A stretch of DNA of 64,000 bases from positions 4,960,001 to 5,024,000 of the forward strand of contig NC_016887.1 in the NCBI RefSeq assembly GCF_000284035.1, given 5' to 3'. This document shows positions 7,447 to 15,517 of this stretch, in pieces. Position numbers and translations under genes: made by a program. The notes beneath the pieces are model-generated. The model was not told the DNA's origin. It did no database searches and was given only the letters and a program-made list of their open reading frames with translations. How positions within the stretch are numbered: the stretch's first letter is position 1; each line of letters starts with the position of its first letter. Source of the stretch: Nocardia cyriacigeorgica GUH-2. Its GTDB lineage: Bacteria; Actinomycetota; Actinomycetes; Mycobacteriales; Mycobacteriaceae.

Positions 7447-8683
7447 GCAGCCGCGGCGCGCACACGATCCACACCAGCATCGCCAGCACTCCGATGACGT
7501 CGACCGTCCCCAGCCACGACAGCACCAGCGGCCGGGGGATGGTCCAGATCGAGTCCTGGAAGAACGACAGCACCCACGGCGCCCCGACCAGCGCGGTCAC
7601 CAGCCAGTAGCCGGCGAAGATCCGCGCTCCGGGCACCTCGCGCAGCGGTCCGTACAGCAGCCACAGCACCGTCGGCAGCAGCCAGACCCAGTGGTGCGAC
7701 CAGGAGATGGGCGAGATCAGCAGACCGAACAGCTGCACCATCAGCAGGGTGCCGAGTCGGTCGTCGGGCCCGAGCGCGCGCCAGGCCAGCACGGCCAGTA
7801 CCGCGACGAGCACGACCGAGGCGATCCACCACGGCCCGGTCTCCACGTCGTAGCCGAGCAGGCGGCTCAGCGCGCCGCGCAGCGACTGGTTCCACACCGA
7901 ACCGACCGGGCCGATCCGGTCGGCGTCACCGAGCAGGGTGCCGAAGTAGCGGCGGGTCTCCCCGGCGGAGATGAGGAAGCTGAGCCCGACCGTGGCGCCG
8001 AAGACCGCCGCCGACCACGCCACCGTGGCCCAGCGGCGGCGTGCGAGGAAATACAAGCCGCTGATCGCGGGCGTCAGCTTGATGCCGGCCACGATGCCGA
8101 CCAGCGTGCCGGAGATCCACCAGCGCGAACTGCGTACCGCCAGCATCACCGCCAGCACCAGGAAGACGTTGACCTGCCCGTAGTCCATGGTGGTGCGCAC
8201 CGGCTCGAGCCAGAGCCCGATCGCGGTCCAGGTGATCGCGGCCGTGCGCCAGCGAGGTTCCCGCGCGGTCTCGGCGCCGAGGATCAGCTCCAGCGCGATC
8301 CGCACGATCGCGTACAGCGCCGCGGCGATGGCCAGCAGCCAGGCGATCGCGACCACCGTGAAGGGCAGGTAGTGCAGCGGGAAGAACACCACCGCGGCGA
8401 ACGGCGGATAGGTGAACGGCAGCGGGAAGTCCGGCGTCTTCTCCGCGTAGGTGAAGTCGTAGAGCTTGTCGGTGAGCAGAGCCGCCGAGCCGTCGACGTA
8501 GACGTGCAGGTCGACCAGGTTCATTCCGTTCGGCGCGAACAGCATCCACAGCAGGCGGGCGAGCACGGTGGCGGCCAGGGCGGCCACGGCCCAGCGGGTA
8601 TGCGTGGCCCAGCGGTGCGGTGCGGCCGTTCGGGTGGGCACGACCGGCGGGCATGCGTCCGTCCGAGCGCTCTGCTGGTTCAA
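7385..8683 (-). CDS. pimE: PimE, polyprenol-phosphate-mannose-dependent mannosyltransferase
   Basis: A 432-residue GT-C type membrane glycosyltransferase (GT87/DUF2029 pattern) with about ten hydrophobic segments. PimE adds the alpha-1,2-mannose that converts Ac1PIM4 to Ac1PIM5 on the periplasmic side. With the start at 8683 the first loop reads MNLVDLHVYVDG, putting an Asp at position 58, the number of the essential Asp in mycobacterial PimE. This supports both the function and the start. Length equals M. tuberculosis Rv1159. Its proximity to lpqW is notable, because LpqW acts genetically through PimE. Confidence 0.9.
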   Translation of the reverse strand: MNQQSARTDACPPVVPTRTAAPHRWATHTRWAVAALAATVLARLLWMLFAPNGMNLVDLHVYVDGSAALLTDKLYDFTYAEKTPDFPLPFTYPPFAAVVFFPLHYLPFTVVAIAWLLAIAAALYAIVRIALELILGAETAREPRWRTAAITWTAIGLWLEPVRTTMDYGQVNVFLVLAVMLAVRSSRWWISGTLVGIVAGIKLTPAISGLYFLARRRWATVAWSAAVFGATVGLSFLISAGETRRYFGTLLGDADRIGPVGSVWNQSLRGALSRLLGYDVETGPWWIASVVLVAVLAVLAWRALGPDDRLGTLLMVQLFGLLISPISWSHHWVWLLPTVLWLLYGPLREVPGARIFAGYWLVTALVGAPWVLSFFQDSIWTIPRPLVLSWLGTVDVIGVLAMLVWIVCAPRLLTRTAPPADLSRAPAPHPTR

Positions 8684-9015
8684 ATGCGGGACTTTCGAGT
8701 CGGGCCGGGGCCGGGCGCATCGGGCCGTTCGGCGATTCGGCGGCCTGGAATGGGAGGCTTGCGACTACATTAACCGCAGTGCGGGCGGCCACCACGCTGC
8801 CCTGGCACACCGCCCCCTGGAACCACAAGTAACATTTGCATCAACTTTCACACCAGTAACACTGATCGGCGCTACCTTCTGATAACACGTTCGTCCGCGG
8901 CGCGCATTTCCGGCACCGCTGCTGTACAACATGCGGCGTTGTCCTTAGAGTGACCCCCGAAACGACGGCTTTTCAGCGTCGACCAGATGTACCCGAGGTA
9001 AGGACGGCAAGACCA
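8684..9015. other. Divergent intergenic region, pimE / secreted protein
   Basis: About 330 bases without a gene. The heptamer AGTAACA occurs at 8828-8834 and again at 8855-8861, and a related GATAACA follows near 8881. The spacing of 27 bases does not match the 14-base period of known MtrA direct repeats, so no regulator is named. The AT content is higher than in the flanking genes, which suits promoters for both directions. Confidence 0.4.
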
Positions 9016-9795
9016 GTGCTTCGCACCCGAGGATCGCGGATCGCCTTGTCCGCGCTCGCCATTGCGGCGAGCGCCATGCTCGCCGCGCCCGCGACAACCG
9101 TCGCGGCTCCGGCCCCGGCGCCTGCCGTGGCGCCGAACAGCGTCCCGATGGTTCCCGAGGGCGTTCCGGTGGACGCGCTCGCCGCCCTGACGCCGGCCAT
9201 CGTCGGCCAGATCGCGGCCGCTGACACCGCGAGCCCACAGGCCGCCCTGCTGGACCAGGCCAAGGCCCTGTTGGCCACGCTGAATCTGCCGCCGCAGATC
9301 AAGTCGACGCTGGAACGCATCATCAAGTTCCTCGACGGCAGCGGCGGCGGTGGCCCCGACCTACCGGAGCAGGGCCCGGCCATCGCGCAGTTCCTGTACC
9401 CGACCATCGGTAAGGGCTGCATCTCCGACTCGGCCGACTCGGTCGGTACCGCGCTGGCGGTGCCCGGCCCGGCCCAGCTGCCCCCGCCCGGGCCGCAGGC
9501 CGGTCAGACCGGGTTCGTGTTCACCGCGCTCGGCACCAAGTCGCCGACCGACGTGCAGAACCCGCCGATGACGGTGCAGTGGCTCAACCTCGACACCCGT
9601 CAGTCGGGCGTCCAGGCGCTGACCACCGAGGCCAAGATCAACCCGGACGGCCCGGCCACCCTGTCGGCCATCGCGAACACCGGCTCCGGCCGCGTCGTCG
9701 CGGTGATCGGCGGTTCGCTGACTACCCAGGCCGCCGACGCCGCCCCGCGCACCTGCAACTTCCTGCCGACCCTGGGCTTCTTCACGGTCGCTTGA
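9016..9795 (+). CDS. Secreted Ala/Pro-rich protein (Rv1157c/Rv1158c-like)
   Basis: A signal peptide (VLRTRGSRIALSALAIAASAMLAAPA) is followed by an Ala/Pro-rich stretch and a domain with two Cys (GKGCISDSAD and PRTCNFLPTLG) that probably pair outside the cell. I prefer the GTG at 9016 because AAGGACGG lies about ten bases before it; an in-frame ATG at 8950 gives 281 residues. M. tuberculosis has secreted Ala/Pro-rich proteins, Rv1157c and Rv1158c, beside pimE, and this gene sits in the same place. The function is unknown. It is transcribed divergently from pimE. Confidence 0.75.
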   Translation: MLRTRGSRIALSALAIAASAMLAAPATTVAAPAPAPAVAPNSVPMVPEGVPVDALAALTPAIVGQIAAADTASPQAALLDQAKALLATLNLPPQIKSTLERIIKFLDGSGGGGPDLPEQGPAIAQFLYPTIGKGCISDSADSVGTALAVPGPAQLPPPGPQAGQTGFVFTALGTKSPTDVQNPPMTVQWLNLDTRQSGVQALTTEAKINPDGPATLSAIANTGSGRVVAVIGGSLTTQAADAAPRTCNFLPTLGFFTVA

Positions 9796-9852
9796 TTCTC
9801 GGCTGATCCGCCTCTCCGCGTTTTTTGCCGGTAGTTAGGCGCGCGGCAAGTT

Positions 9853-9906
9853 ACTCACCGGGCCGCCGGTCAGCGCATTATTGCGTTGTGGGCGTACCCG
9901 GTGAGT
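9853..9906. promoter_or_regulatory. Long-loop inverted repeat ACTCACCGGG ... CCCGGTGAGT
   Basis: Two perfect ten-base arms (9853-9862 and 9897-9906) separated by 34 bases lie between the secreted-protein gene and the Ser-repeat gene. The distance is large for a terminator. It could be a pair of operator half-sites for the gene at 10027, or a weak terminator for the upstream gene. Confidence 0.35.
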
Positions 9907-10026
9907 TACCCGCATCTTGCGAGATCAGTTGTTGCGTCAGCGCGACCGCTGGCGCGATCGAAATAAGACTCGCGAATCGCGCGACAACTCTCCCGCGGCG
10001 CCCGGCCGCTGTGGTAGACCGAACCC

Positions 10027-10386
10027 ATGGCGACTGTCGAACGTGCGATGAAGTCCCGCGATTCGGTCCGCTCCCGGCGTTCGCGCCGGTCGATTCTGTC
10101 CATCCGGTCCGAGGGGTCGATCCTGTCCATCGGTTCGGCGTATTCGATCCTGTCCATCGGCAGCGTGGGGTCGATCCTGTCGATCGGTTCGGTGGGATCG
10201 TTCGCCTCGGTGATCTCCTCGGGGTCCTTCGCCAGCCTCGGTTCGGCGCTGTCGGGACTGTCGCGGTGGTCGCTGCTGTCCTGGATGGGCAACCACGAGG
10301 CGCCGGAGAGCAGGCCGATGCTGCGGGTGGTTCCCGACGACGAACCGGACCTGCGGGTCGACCCGGCCTGCCACTGCCAGACCTGA
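10027..10386 (+). CDS. Ser-triad / SILSIGS nonapeptide-repeat protein
   Basis: The 119-residue product has a basic N-terminus, then six nine-residue units (residues 22-75) of the type SILSIGSVG, in which Ser recurs every third residue and a hydrophobic residue follows it. After that come a Trp-containing segment and an acidic tail ending ACHCQT. The strict three-residue period suggests a repetitive beta-type or solenoid structure. There is no signal peptide. The opposite strand is also open, but the third codon positions on the plus strand are strongly GC-rich, supporting this frame. Proteins with SILSIGS repeats occur in related actinobacteria as hypothetical proteins, to my knowledge. It is convergent with the DUF1906 gene. 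Confidence 0.75.
   Translation: MATVERAMKSRDSVRSRRSRRSILSIRSEGSILSIGSAYSILSIGSVGSILSIGSVGSFASVISSGSFASLGSALSGLSRWSLLSWMGNHEAPESRPMLRVVPDDEPDLRVDPACHCQT
10090..10251 (+). repeat. 27-base tandem repeat array coding nonapeptides
   Basis: Six consecutive 27-base units encode SILSIRSEG, SILSIGSAY, SILSIGSVG (twice), SFASVISSG and SFASLGSAL. The first four are close to each other at the DNA level; the last two are diverged. Length variation between strains would be expected. Confidence 0.75.
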
Positions 10387-10389
10387 GCG

Positions 10390-11106
10390 CTACCAGGCCC
10401 CGAATTCGGCGGTGAGGGCGTTGTTGAGGTCGACGCCGATGCCGTCGATGGTGCGGTCGTCGATCTCGAACTGGTGCAGATGCGCCGCGGGGTTCACATA
10501 GCCTTCCGGCGTGCCCCAATCGTGCTGCCAGTACCAGGATCCCAGGCCCGCCGCGACGGCGAGGTCGATGGTGGGTGAGTTCGCGTAGACGCCGGTGTTC
10601 TCCCGGCCGAGCACGGCGTGCCAGCCGAGCAGATAGGGCGCGATCATGGTGGCGAAATCGGCCGGGGTGGGGTTGTCGTCGATCGAGGCGTAGATCGGCA
10701 CGCCCTCGGGGCCGCCGGCCGCCAGATGCAGTTCCAGGCCGCGTTCGGCATGCCGTTTGCCGGCTTCCAGGCCGCCGCGCCAGTCGGCGGTGGGGCCTTT
10801 GCCGAACTGGTAGCAGGACACGATCTTCAGCCCGGCGGCGTTGAGATCTTCGACCTCGGCGGCGCGCAGCGGCTTGCCTTCCATCCATTCGGCGCCGGGG
10901 CGGCGGTCGGAGACATAGCGGATGACGCCGATGTGGCCGGCGTCGCGGATGGCGGCCGCGGACGGGACCCCGGCGGCGTAATCGACGAGCGTGCCGAGCG
11001 AATCGGCGCCCGCGCGTGGCAGTTTCACGGTGGCGCCGATCGAGCCGACCACGGCCGCGGCAGCCGCGTAGCCGAACAGATCACGCCGGGACACAGACGA
11101 ACGCAT
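10390..11106 (-). CDS. Tat-exported DUF1906 protein (Rv2525c-like)
   Basis: The product begins with a twin-arginine signal (SVSRRDLFGYAAAAAVVG) and continues with a GH25-like DUF1906 fold: VIRYVSDRRPGAEW, IVSCYQFGKG, VPIYASIDDNPT, SWYWQHDW and LHQFEIDD. M. tuberculosis Rv2525c has the same length, Tat signal and domain, and is linked to the cell wall. The start at 11106 (MRSSVSRRDLF) gives 238 residues and places the Tat motif near the N-terminus; an ATG at 11166 would leave an unusually long n-region. It is a single gene between a convergent gene and a hairpin. Confidence 0.88.
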   Translation of the reverse strand: MRSSVSRRDLFGYAAAAAVVGSIGATVKLPRAGADSLGTLVDYAAGVPSAAAIRDAGHIGVIRYVSDRRPGAEWMEGKPLRAAEVEDLNAAGLKIVSCYQFGKGPTADWRGGLEAGKRHAERGLELHLAAGGPEGVPIYASIDDNPTPADFATMIAPYLLGWHAVLGRENTGVYANSPTIDLAVAAGLGSWYWQHDWGTPEGYVNPAAHLHQFEIDDRTIDGIGVDLNNALTAEFGAW

Positions 11107-11147
11107 CACTGGACTCCTTCGGCCCCCCTGGACCCACTGAGCAGCGG

Positions 11148-11185
11148 CCCGGCGCACCTTCCCCAAGTGTCACTCGTGCGCCGGG
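11148..11185 (-). terminator. Hairpin after the duplicated-domain gene
   Basis: Perfect ten-base arms CCCGGCGCAC (11148-11157) and GTGCGCCGGG (11176-11185) with an 18-base loop. It lies 90 bases after the stop of the leftward gene ending at 11275 and upstream of the DUF1906 gene. Confidence 0.55.
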
Positions 11186-11274
11186 AGCCTCGAACGTGAA
11201 CTCATTCCACCACATTCACATGCGAACCGCCAGACCCACTGGGCACTCTCATCACTCGTGCCACATCGGTGGGT

Positions 11275-12459
11275 TCAGACGGTCCCGTCGATGCGCGCGC
11301 CGACGTCGATGGTGCGCCCGGCCGGGTCGGCCAGTTCTTTCCGCACCACCTGCGCGACCTGCGCGATCACCTGTTTGCGGATACCGGCGAGCACACCGAG
11401 GGTGGCCGCCCGCATACCGACGGCGCTGAACTCGAGCCGGATGTCGTCGCGGTTCGGCGGCGGCACATCGATGACGATCAGCAGCGGATCGGCGGCCCGT
11501 GCGGTGAGTACCAGTGGGATGCGCACGTCGGCGCGGTAGCGGTTGGCCTTGAGGACGTCGACCGTGATGTCCAGCCAGACCGGCAGCAGCAGATCGAAGG
11601 TGACCTCGCCGTGGTCCGGATCGCGCCGCGGGCGTTCGGTGAGATCGGGCAGCCGGACCGCGCCGCGCACCGTCACCGTCGCCGAGGCGCGCGGCCCGGT
11701 CCGGAACGGTCCCACCTCGATCGGGCGGCCGGCGAGGCCCTTGACCACGTCGAAGACGCGCTCCCGGGTGACGATGAGCGGGAAGAACCGGTGGCCGAAC
11801 TCGTCATAGCCGATCCAGTCGAACGCGCTGTCGTCGCGATGGCGCGACGGGGCGCCCGCGACCATCGCCTCCACATCGAAGATGCGCGAACGCCGCGCCT
11901 GCGGGTCGGCGAGCATGGTGTTGACCCGCTGGGCGACCTCACGTTGCACCACCCCGGCCACCGGGTCCAGCAGCCATTCTCCTGCGGTGTCCACGGCTTG
12001 GGCCCGCAACACGACGCTGACGTCGGCGGGTTTGATCGGCGGGATATCGATGACGATGAGCAGCGGCGCCGCGGTGCGCGCGTGCAGCGTCATATCGATG
12101 GCGACGACCGTCTCCAGCCGCAGTTTCTTCCCGCCGAGCAGCACTTTCACTGCCAGCGAGACCGGCACCCGCATCTCGAAGGTGACGTGCGGGCCGCTGC
12201 GCACCACCACGGGGCGGCCCACTTTGCCTTCGGCCACCAGTCCGGCCAACCCGGCCGGACCCACCGAGAAGGGACCGAATTTCATGCCCTTGCCCGCGAT
12301 TCCGGCGACCGCCGCCTCGATCCGGTCGGTCGTCACCGCGTGGGTGACGAAACGTTCGCCGAATTCGGCGTAGTCGATCCAGTGCGGATCGTTGCGCGCT
12401 TGCTCTATCGGCTGCATCAGACGTTCCGAGACCCTCACCTCCAACGGACTGTTCGACAC
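11275..12459 (-). CDS. Internally duplicated protein of unknown function
   Basis: The 394 residues consist of two homologous halves. Both begin with a WIxYxEFGxRF motif (WIDYAEFGERF, WIGYDEFGHRF), continue with KFGPFSVGP / EVGPFRTGP, a beta-rich stretch ending LLIVIDIPP / LLIVIDVPP, and a C-terminal amphipathic helix followed by a RxxDV motif. There is no signal peptide or membrane segment. I do not recognise the family; the alternating beta pattern plus helix could suit a lipid-binding or START-like barrel, which is speculation. The GTG start at 12459 lacks a clear Shine-Dalgarno. The gene stands alone between two hairpins. Confidence 0.7.
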   Translation of the reverse strand: MSNSPLEVRVSERLMQPIEQARNDPHWIDYAEFGERFVTHAVTTDRIEAAVAGIAGKGMKFGPFSVGPAGLAGLVAEGKVGRPVVVRSGPHVTFEMRVPVSLAVKVLLGGKKLRLETVVAIDMTLHARTAAPLLIVIDIPPIKPADVSVVLRAQAVDTAGEWLLDPVAGVVQREVAQRVNTMLADPQARRSRIFDVEAMVAGAPSRHRDDSAFDWIGYDEFGHRFFPLIVTRERVFDVVKGLAGRPIEVGPFRTGPRASATVTVRGAVRLPDLTERPRRDPDHGEVTFDLLLPVWLDITVDVLKANRYRADVRIPLVLTARAADPLLIVIDVPPPNRDDIRLEFSAVGMRAATLGVLAGIRKQVIAQVAQVVRKELADPAGRTIDVGARIDGTV

Positions 12460-12524
12460 GGTACGCGATGCGGGTGTCCAGCAGACCGCATGCCGGTGAC
12501 GGGCATGTCATGTCATGAGAAGAG

Positions 12525-12565
12525 TGATCCCTGTCCTGCCGATGAGGGGACAGCAGGACAGGGAT
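12525..12565 (-). terminator. Hairpin after the CHAP gene
   Basis: Perfect 14-base arms GATCCCTGTCCTGC (12525-12538) and its complement (12552-12565) with a 13-base loop. It lies about 120 bases after the stop of the leftward CHAP gene and before the promoter of the duplicated-domain gene. Confidence 0.65.
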
Positions 12566-12682
12566 CGGGTGGTGGCGCTGCCGGGCGCCTCCGAGGTACA
12601 TGCTAGGCGCCGATACCCCGTCCGACGAGCCCTTCGTTCGCTCGGCGGAACATTCGCGGCCGTTCGCGGTGACGGATCCGAT

Positions 12683-13318
12683 TCAGATCCGGCCGAAACC
12701 GACGATCCCCGGCACCTCGGCCAGGGTGAAGCGATGGATCCGCACGGTGTCGAATTCATTGCCGCCGATCGTGGTGACGGTGCCGTTCCCGGCGCTCAGC
12801 ACGATATTGGTGTGCTGAGTGAACGGACTGGTGTCGCTGTAGAGCAGCACATCGCCGGTGCGCGGTTGATATCCGGCATCGATCGGCACGAACCGCCCGG
12901 TGGATTCGTAGTACTCCTGCAAGGTGTACACGCCCGGGATCCGCCATGATCCGGAGTTCGGATTCGACAGCGGCAGGCCGGCTTCGCGCATCACCCAGCT
13001 GACGAAGTCGGCGCACCACGGCTCGGTGACGCCCTCCGCGTACTTCGTTCCCTCCCCCGGATCGGCGAATTCGCGCTCCAGCACCGCCACGATCGCGGCC
13101 TGCTCGGAGCTGAGCGCGGCCGTGTCGATGTCCGGGAACTGCCGCAGCGATTCCCCCGCTACCGCCGGGTACGCGCCGCGCTCCTGCCACCAGCGCACCC
13201 CCAGCGCACCCGCGACGATCACCGCGATGATCAGTAGCCCCGCGATCAACCATCCACCCGGTCCGGCTCCGCGCCTGCCCGCCTGCATCGTTTCCGACGC
13301 GGTTCCCCGCTCCGCCAT
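12683..13318 (-). CDS. Membrane-anchored CHAP-domain amidase/peptidase
   Basis: This 211-residue protein has one N-terminal membrane helix (GWLIAGLLIIAVIVAGALGV) and an extracytoplasmic CHAP domain. The catalytic Cys102 is in EPWCADFVSWVM and the His in FTQHTNIVLSAG, followed by a Gly-rich GGNEFDTVRIHRF segment. CHAP domains cleave peptide bonds in peptidoglycan or glutathionylspermidine; cell-wall remodelling is the likely role. The ATG at 13318 is preferred because GGAG lies at suitable spacing; an ORF start at 13360 adds 14 residues. Its promoter faces the MFS gene's 3' end. Confidence 0.8.
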   Translation of the reverse strand: MAERGTASETMQAGRRGAGPGGWLIAGLLIIAVIVAGALGVRWWQERGAYPAVAGESLRQFPDIDTAALSSEQAAIVAVLEREFADPGEGTKYAEGVTEPWCADFVSWVMREAGLPLSNPNSGSWRIPGVYTLQEYYESTGRFVPIDAGYQPRTGDVLLYSDTSPFTQHTNIVLSAGNGTVTTIGGNEFDTVRIHRFTLAEVPGIVGFGRI

Positions 13319-13414
13319 ATCGGCTCCGTTCGTCCATGGGCACGCATCTGCCCTATTCATTGGACGTTCGGCACGGCCCGCCGGTTCCCGGGTTCCCCAC
13401 CAACAGCCGCCGCA

Positions 13415-14857
13415 TCACACGGGCGTCGAGACCGGCGCCTTCTTTCCCATCGGAATGAGCGCGGTGAGCACGATCGCCACCAGTGCCGCGGCCACCGAGA
13501 TGAGGAACGCGGTGTGGAAGCCGTCGCGCGAGGGCAGGGTGTGCCCGGCCAGCGAGATGGTCATATGCGCGAGCACCACGCTCATCACCGCCGCCGAGGT
13601 GGAGGTGCCGATGGAACGCATCAGCGAGTTGAGGCCGTTGGCCGCCGCGGTCTCGCTGATCGGCACCGCGCCCATGATCAGCGCGGGCATGGCGGCGTAG
13701 GCCAGGCCGACACCACCGGCGACGATCACCCCGGCCAGCGCGATCTGCCAGACGCTGTTCATCAGCACCAGCGCGCACAGGTAGCCGATGGCGATCACGC
13801 CGGAGCCGACGGCGAGGGTGAATTTGGGCCCGCGGGCGGCCGACAGCCGCGCCGAGACCGGCGACAGCAGCATCATCACCAGCCCGCCCGGCGCCATCAC
13901 CAGACCGGCCTGCACCATCGACAGCCCGAAGCCGTACCCCGTCGCCTCCGGCGCCATGAGCAGCTGCGGGAAGGTCAGCGACATGCCGTAGAGCGCGAAT
14001 CCGACCGCCACCGAGGCGATATTGGTGAACAGCACCCGCGGCCGCGCCGAGACCCGCAGGTCCACCAGCGGCGAACGCTGCCGCAGTTCGAAATAGCCCC
14101 AGCCGAGGAACACCAGCACCGAGACGGCGAACAGGCTCAGGATCGAGGCGCTCCCCCAACCCCAGTCGGCACCCTTGCTGATCGCGATCAGCAGCGCCAG
14201 CAGTGCGATCGACAATCCCACAGCACCACCGAAGTCGAAGCGGCCCGGCGTGCGCACCGGCGATTCCGGGACGAACGCGATCACCGCGACCAGGCAGAGC
14301 AGGCCGAGACCCGCCGAGATCCAGAACAGCATGTGCCAGTCGGCATTCTGCGCGATGAAGGCCGAGAACGGCATGCCGATCGCACCGCCGACGCCGAGCG
14401 TCGCGCTGATGGTCGCCATCGCCGCGCCCACCCGCTCCGGCGGCACCTCATCGCGAATGATGCTGATGCCCAGCGGAATCGCACCGACCGCCATCCCTTG
14501 CAGCGACCGGCCGACGATCGCCGGAAGCAGCGCCGTGGACAGCGCGCAGATGATCGAGCCGGCGATCATCGCCCCGAGATTCACGAACAACACCCGGCGC
14601 TTGCCGAACATATCGCCGAGCCGGCCGCTGATCGGTGTGGACACGGCACCGGCGAGCAGCGTGGCGGTCACCACCCAGGCCGCATTGGACGCGGAGGTGT
14701 TCAGGTAGGTGGGCAGCGACGGAATGATCGGGATGACCAGCGTCTGCATCAGCGAGACGACGACACCCACCGTCGAGAGTGTCGCGATGAGGACAGCCGG
14801 CGCGGGAGTGCGCCGGTTGTCGGTCGTGTTCGACGACACGTCGGCTACAGCGGTCAT
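13415..14857 (-). CDS. MFS drug-type exporter
   Basis: The product is 480 residues with 12-14 hydrophobic segments. It carries the major-facilitator signature GRLGDMFGKRRVLFVN in the loop after helix 2 and a long cytoplasmic middle loop. The pattern fits the DHA2 (EmrB/QacA) group of proton-driven multidrug exporters. The start at 14857 (MTAVADVSSN) is set by the divergent MarR gene and the operator between them; the frame stays open much further upstream, but that part is antisense to other genes. Expression is probably controlled by the MarR gene read in the other direction. Confidence 0.85.
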   Translation of the reverse strand: MTAVADVSSNTTDNRRTPAPAVLIATLSTVGVVVSLMQTLVIPIIPSLPTYLNTSASNAAWVVTATLLAGAVSTPISGRLGDMFGKRRVLFVNLGAMIAGSIICALSTALLPAIVGRSLQGMAVGAIPLGISIIRDEVPPERVGAAMATISATLGVGGAIGMPFSAFIAQNADWHMLFWISAGLGLLCLVAVIAFVPESPVRTPGRFDFGGAVGLSIALLALLIAISKGADWGWGSASILSLFAVSVLVFLGWGYFELRQRSPLVDLRVSARPRVLFTNIASVAVGFALYGMSLTFPQLLMAPEATGYGFGLSMVQAGLVMAPGGLVMMLLSPVSARLSAARGPKFTLAVGSGVIAIGYLCALVLMNSVWQIALAGVIVAGGVGLAYAAMPALIMGAVPISETAAANGLNSLMRSIGTSTSAAVMSVVLAHMTISLAGHTLPSRDGFHTAFLISVAAALVAIVLTALIPMGKKAPVSTPV

Positions 14858-14865
14858 GGATGTGT

Positions 14866-14879
14866 ACGATACATATCGT
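14866..14879. promoter_or_regulatory. MarR-type operator ACGATACATATCGT
   Basis: An inverted repeat with six-base arms and a two-base centre lies nine bases upstream of the MFS start codon and within the 69 bases separating it from the marR gene. This is the typical place for a MarR repressor to control both genes. It is flanked on both sides by TGTGT. Confidence 0.6.
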
Positions 14880-14926
14880 GTGTATGGTGCACAATTTGGA
14901 TATCGAGTGACCCGCGCGACATAGTG

Positions 14927-15415
14927 ATGGCCATGTCCGATTCGGGTGATTTCGGTTCGGCGGCCGGGAAGCCGCTGTCGCGGCTGTCGTTCGAGCTGAC
15001 CCTGTTGTCCCGGCACACCCCCGCGTCCAGCCGGCATCCCCGCTTCCAGCTGGACCGATCGGCCTATCTGATCCTCACCCGGCTCGATGTGGGTTCGCCG
15101 TTGAGCCTGCGTGAACTGGCCGAAGCGCTGCGGCTGGATATCTCCACGGTCAATCGTCAGGTCGGCGCCATGCTCGATCAGGGGCTGGTCGAGCGGGTGC
15201 CGGATCCGGACGGCGGCCTGGCTCGCAAGGTGCGTCCGAGCGACAAAGGGATGGAACTGCTCGCCGCCGACCGCGCCGTCGGGCGCGACGGGATCGGTCG
15301 CGTGGTCGCCGACTGGCCGGCCGAGGACGTCGACCTGCTGCACCGGCTGATCACCCGGTTCAATCAGTCGGTCGAACGCCTCGAAGGCAATCCCTGGCCC
15401 CGGCCGGGCGACTGA
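14927..15415 (+). CDS. MarR-family regulator of the divergent MFS gene
   Basis: The product is about 162 residues with a winged-helix core: SAYLILTRLDVGSPLSLRELAEAL, a recognition helix LDISTVNRQVGAML and the wing DPDGGLARKVRPSDKG. Start choices GTG 14924, ATG 14927 and ATG 14933 are all in frame; none has a strong Shine-Dalgarno. It is divergent from an MFS exporter with a short palindrome between them, the classical arrangement for ligand-released repression of an efflux pump. The inducer cannot be deduced. Confidence 0.85.
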   Translation: MAMSDSGDFGSAAGKPLSRLSFELTLLSRHTPASSRHPRFQLDRSAYLILTRLDVGSPLSLRELAEALRLDISTVNRQVGAMLDQGLVERVPDPDGGLARKVRPSDKGMELLAADRAVGRDGIGRVVADWPAEDVDLLHRLITRFNQSVERLEGNPWPRPGD

Positions 15416-15517
15416 CCCGCACGCGAATCTCCCACCGACGCCGCCGAATACCGCACGCCCCGCCGCCGGCTCGATACACTGAGCCGCGACGCCGAGGGAA
15501 GCGGGGAGGCGAAAACC

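Noticed and set aside
8828..8861. MtrA-like AGTAACA repeats
   Set aside because: Spacing of 27 bases does not match the known direct-repeat spacing; kept only as a description of the region.
9906..10292. Leftward frame with PMDRID repeats opposite the Ser-repeat gene
   Set aside because: Mirror of the repeat DNA; third-position GC and start context favour the plus strand.
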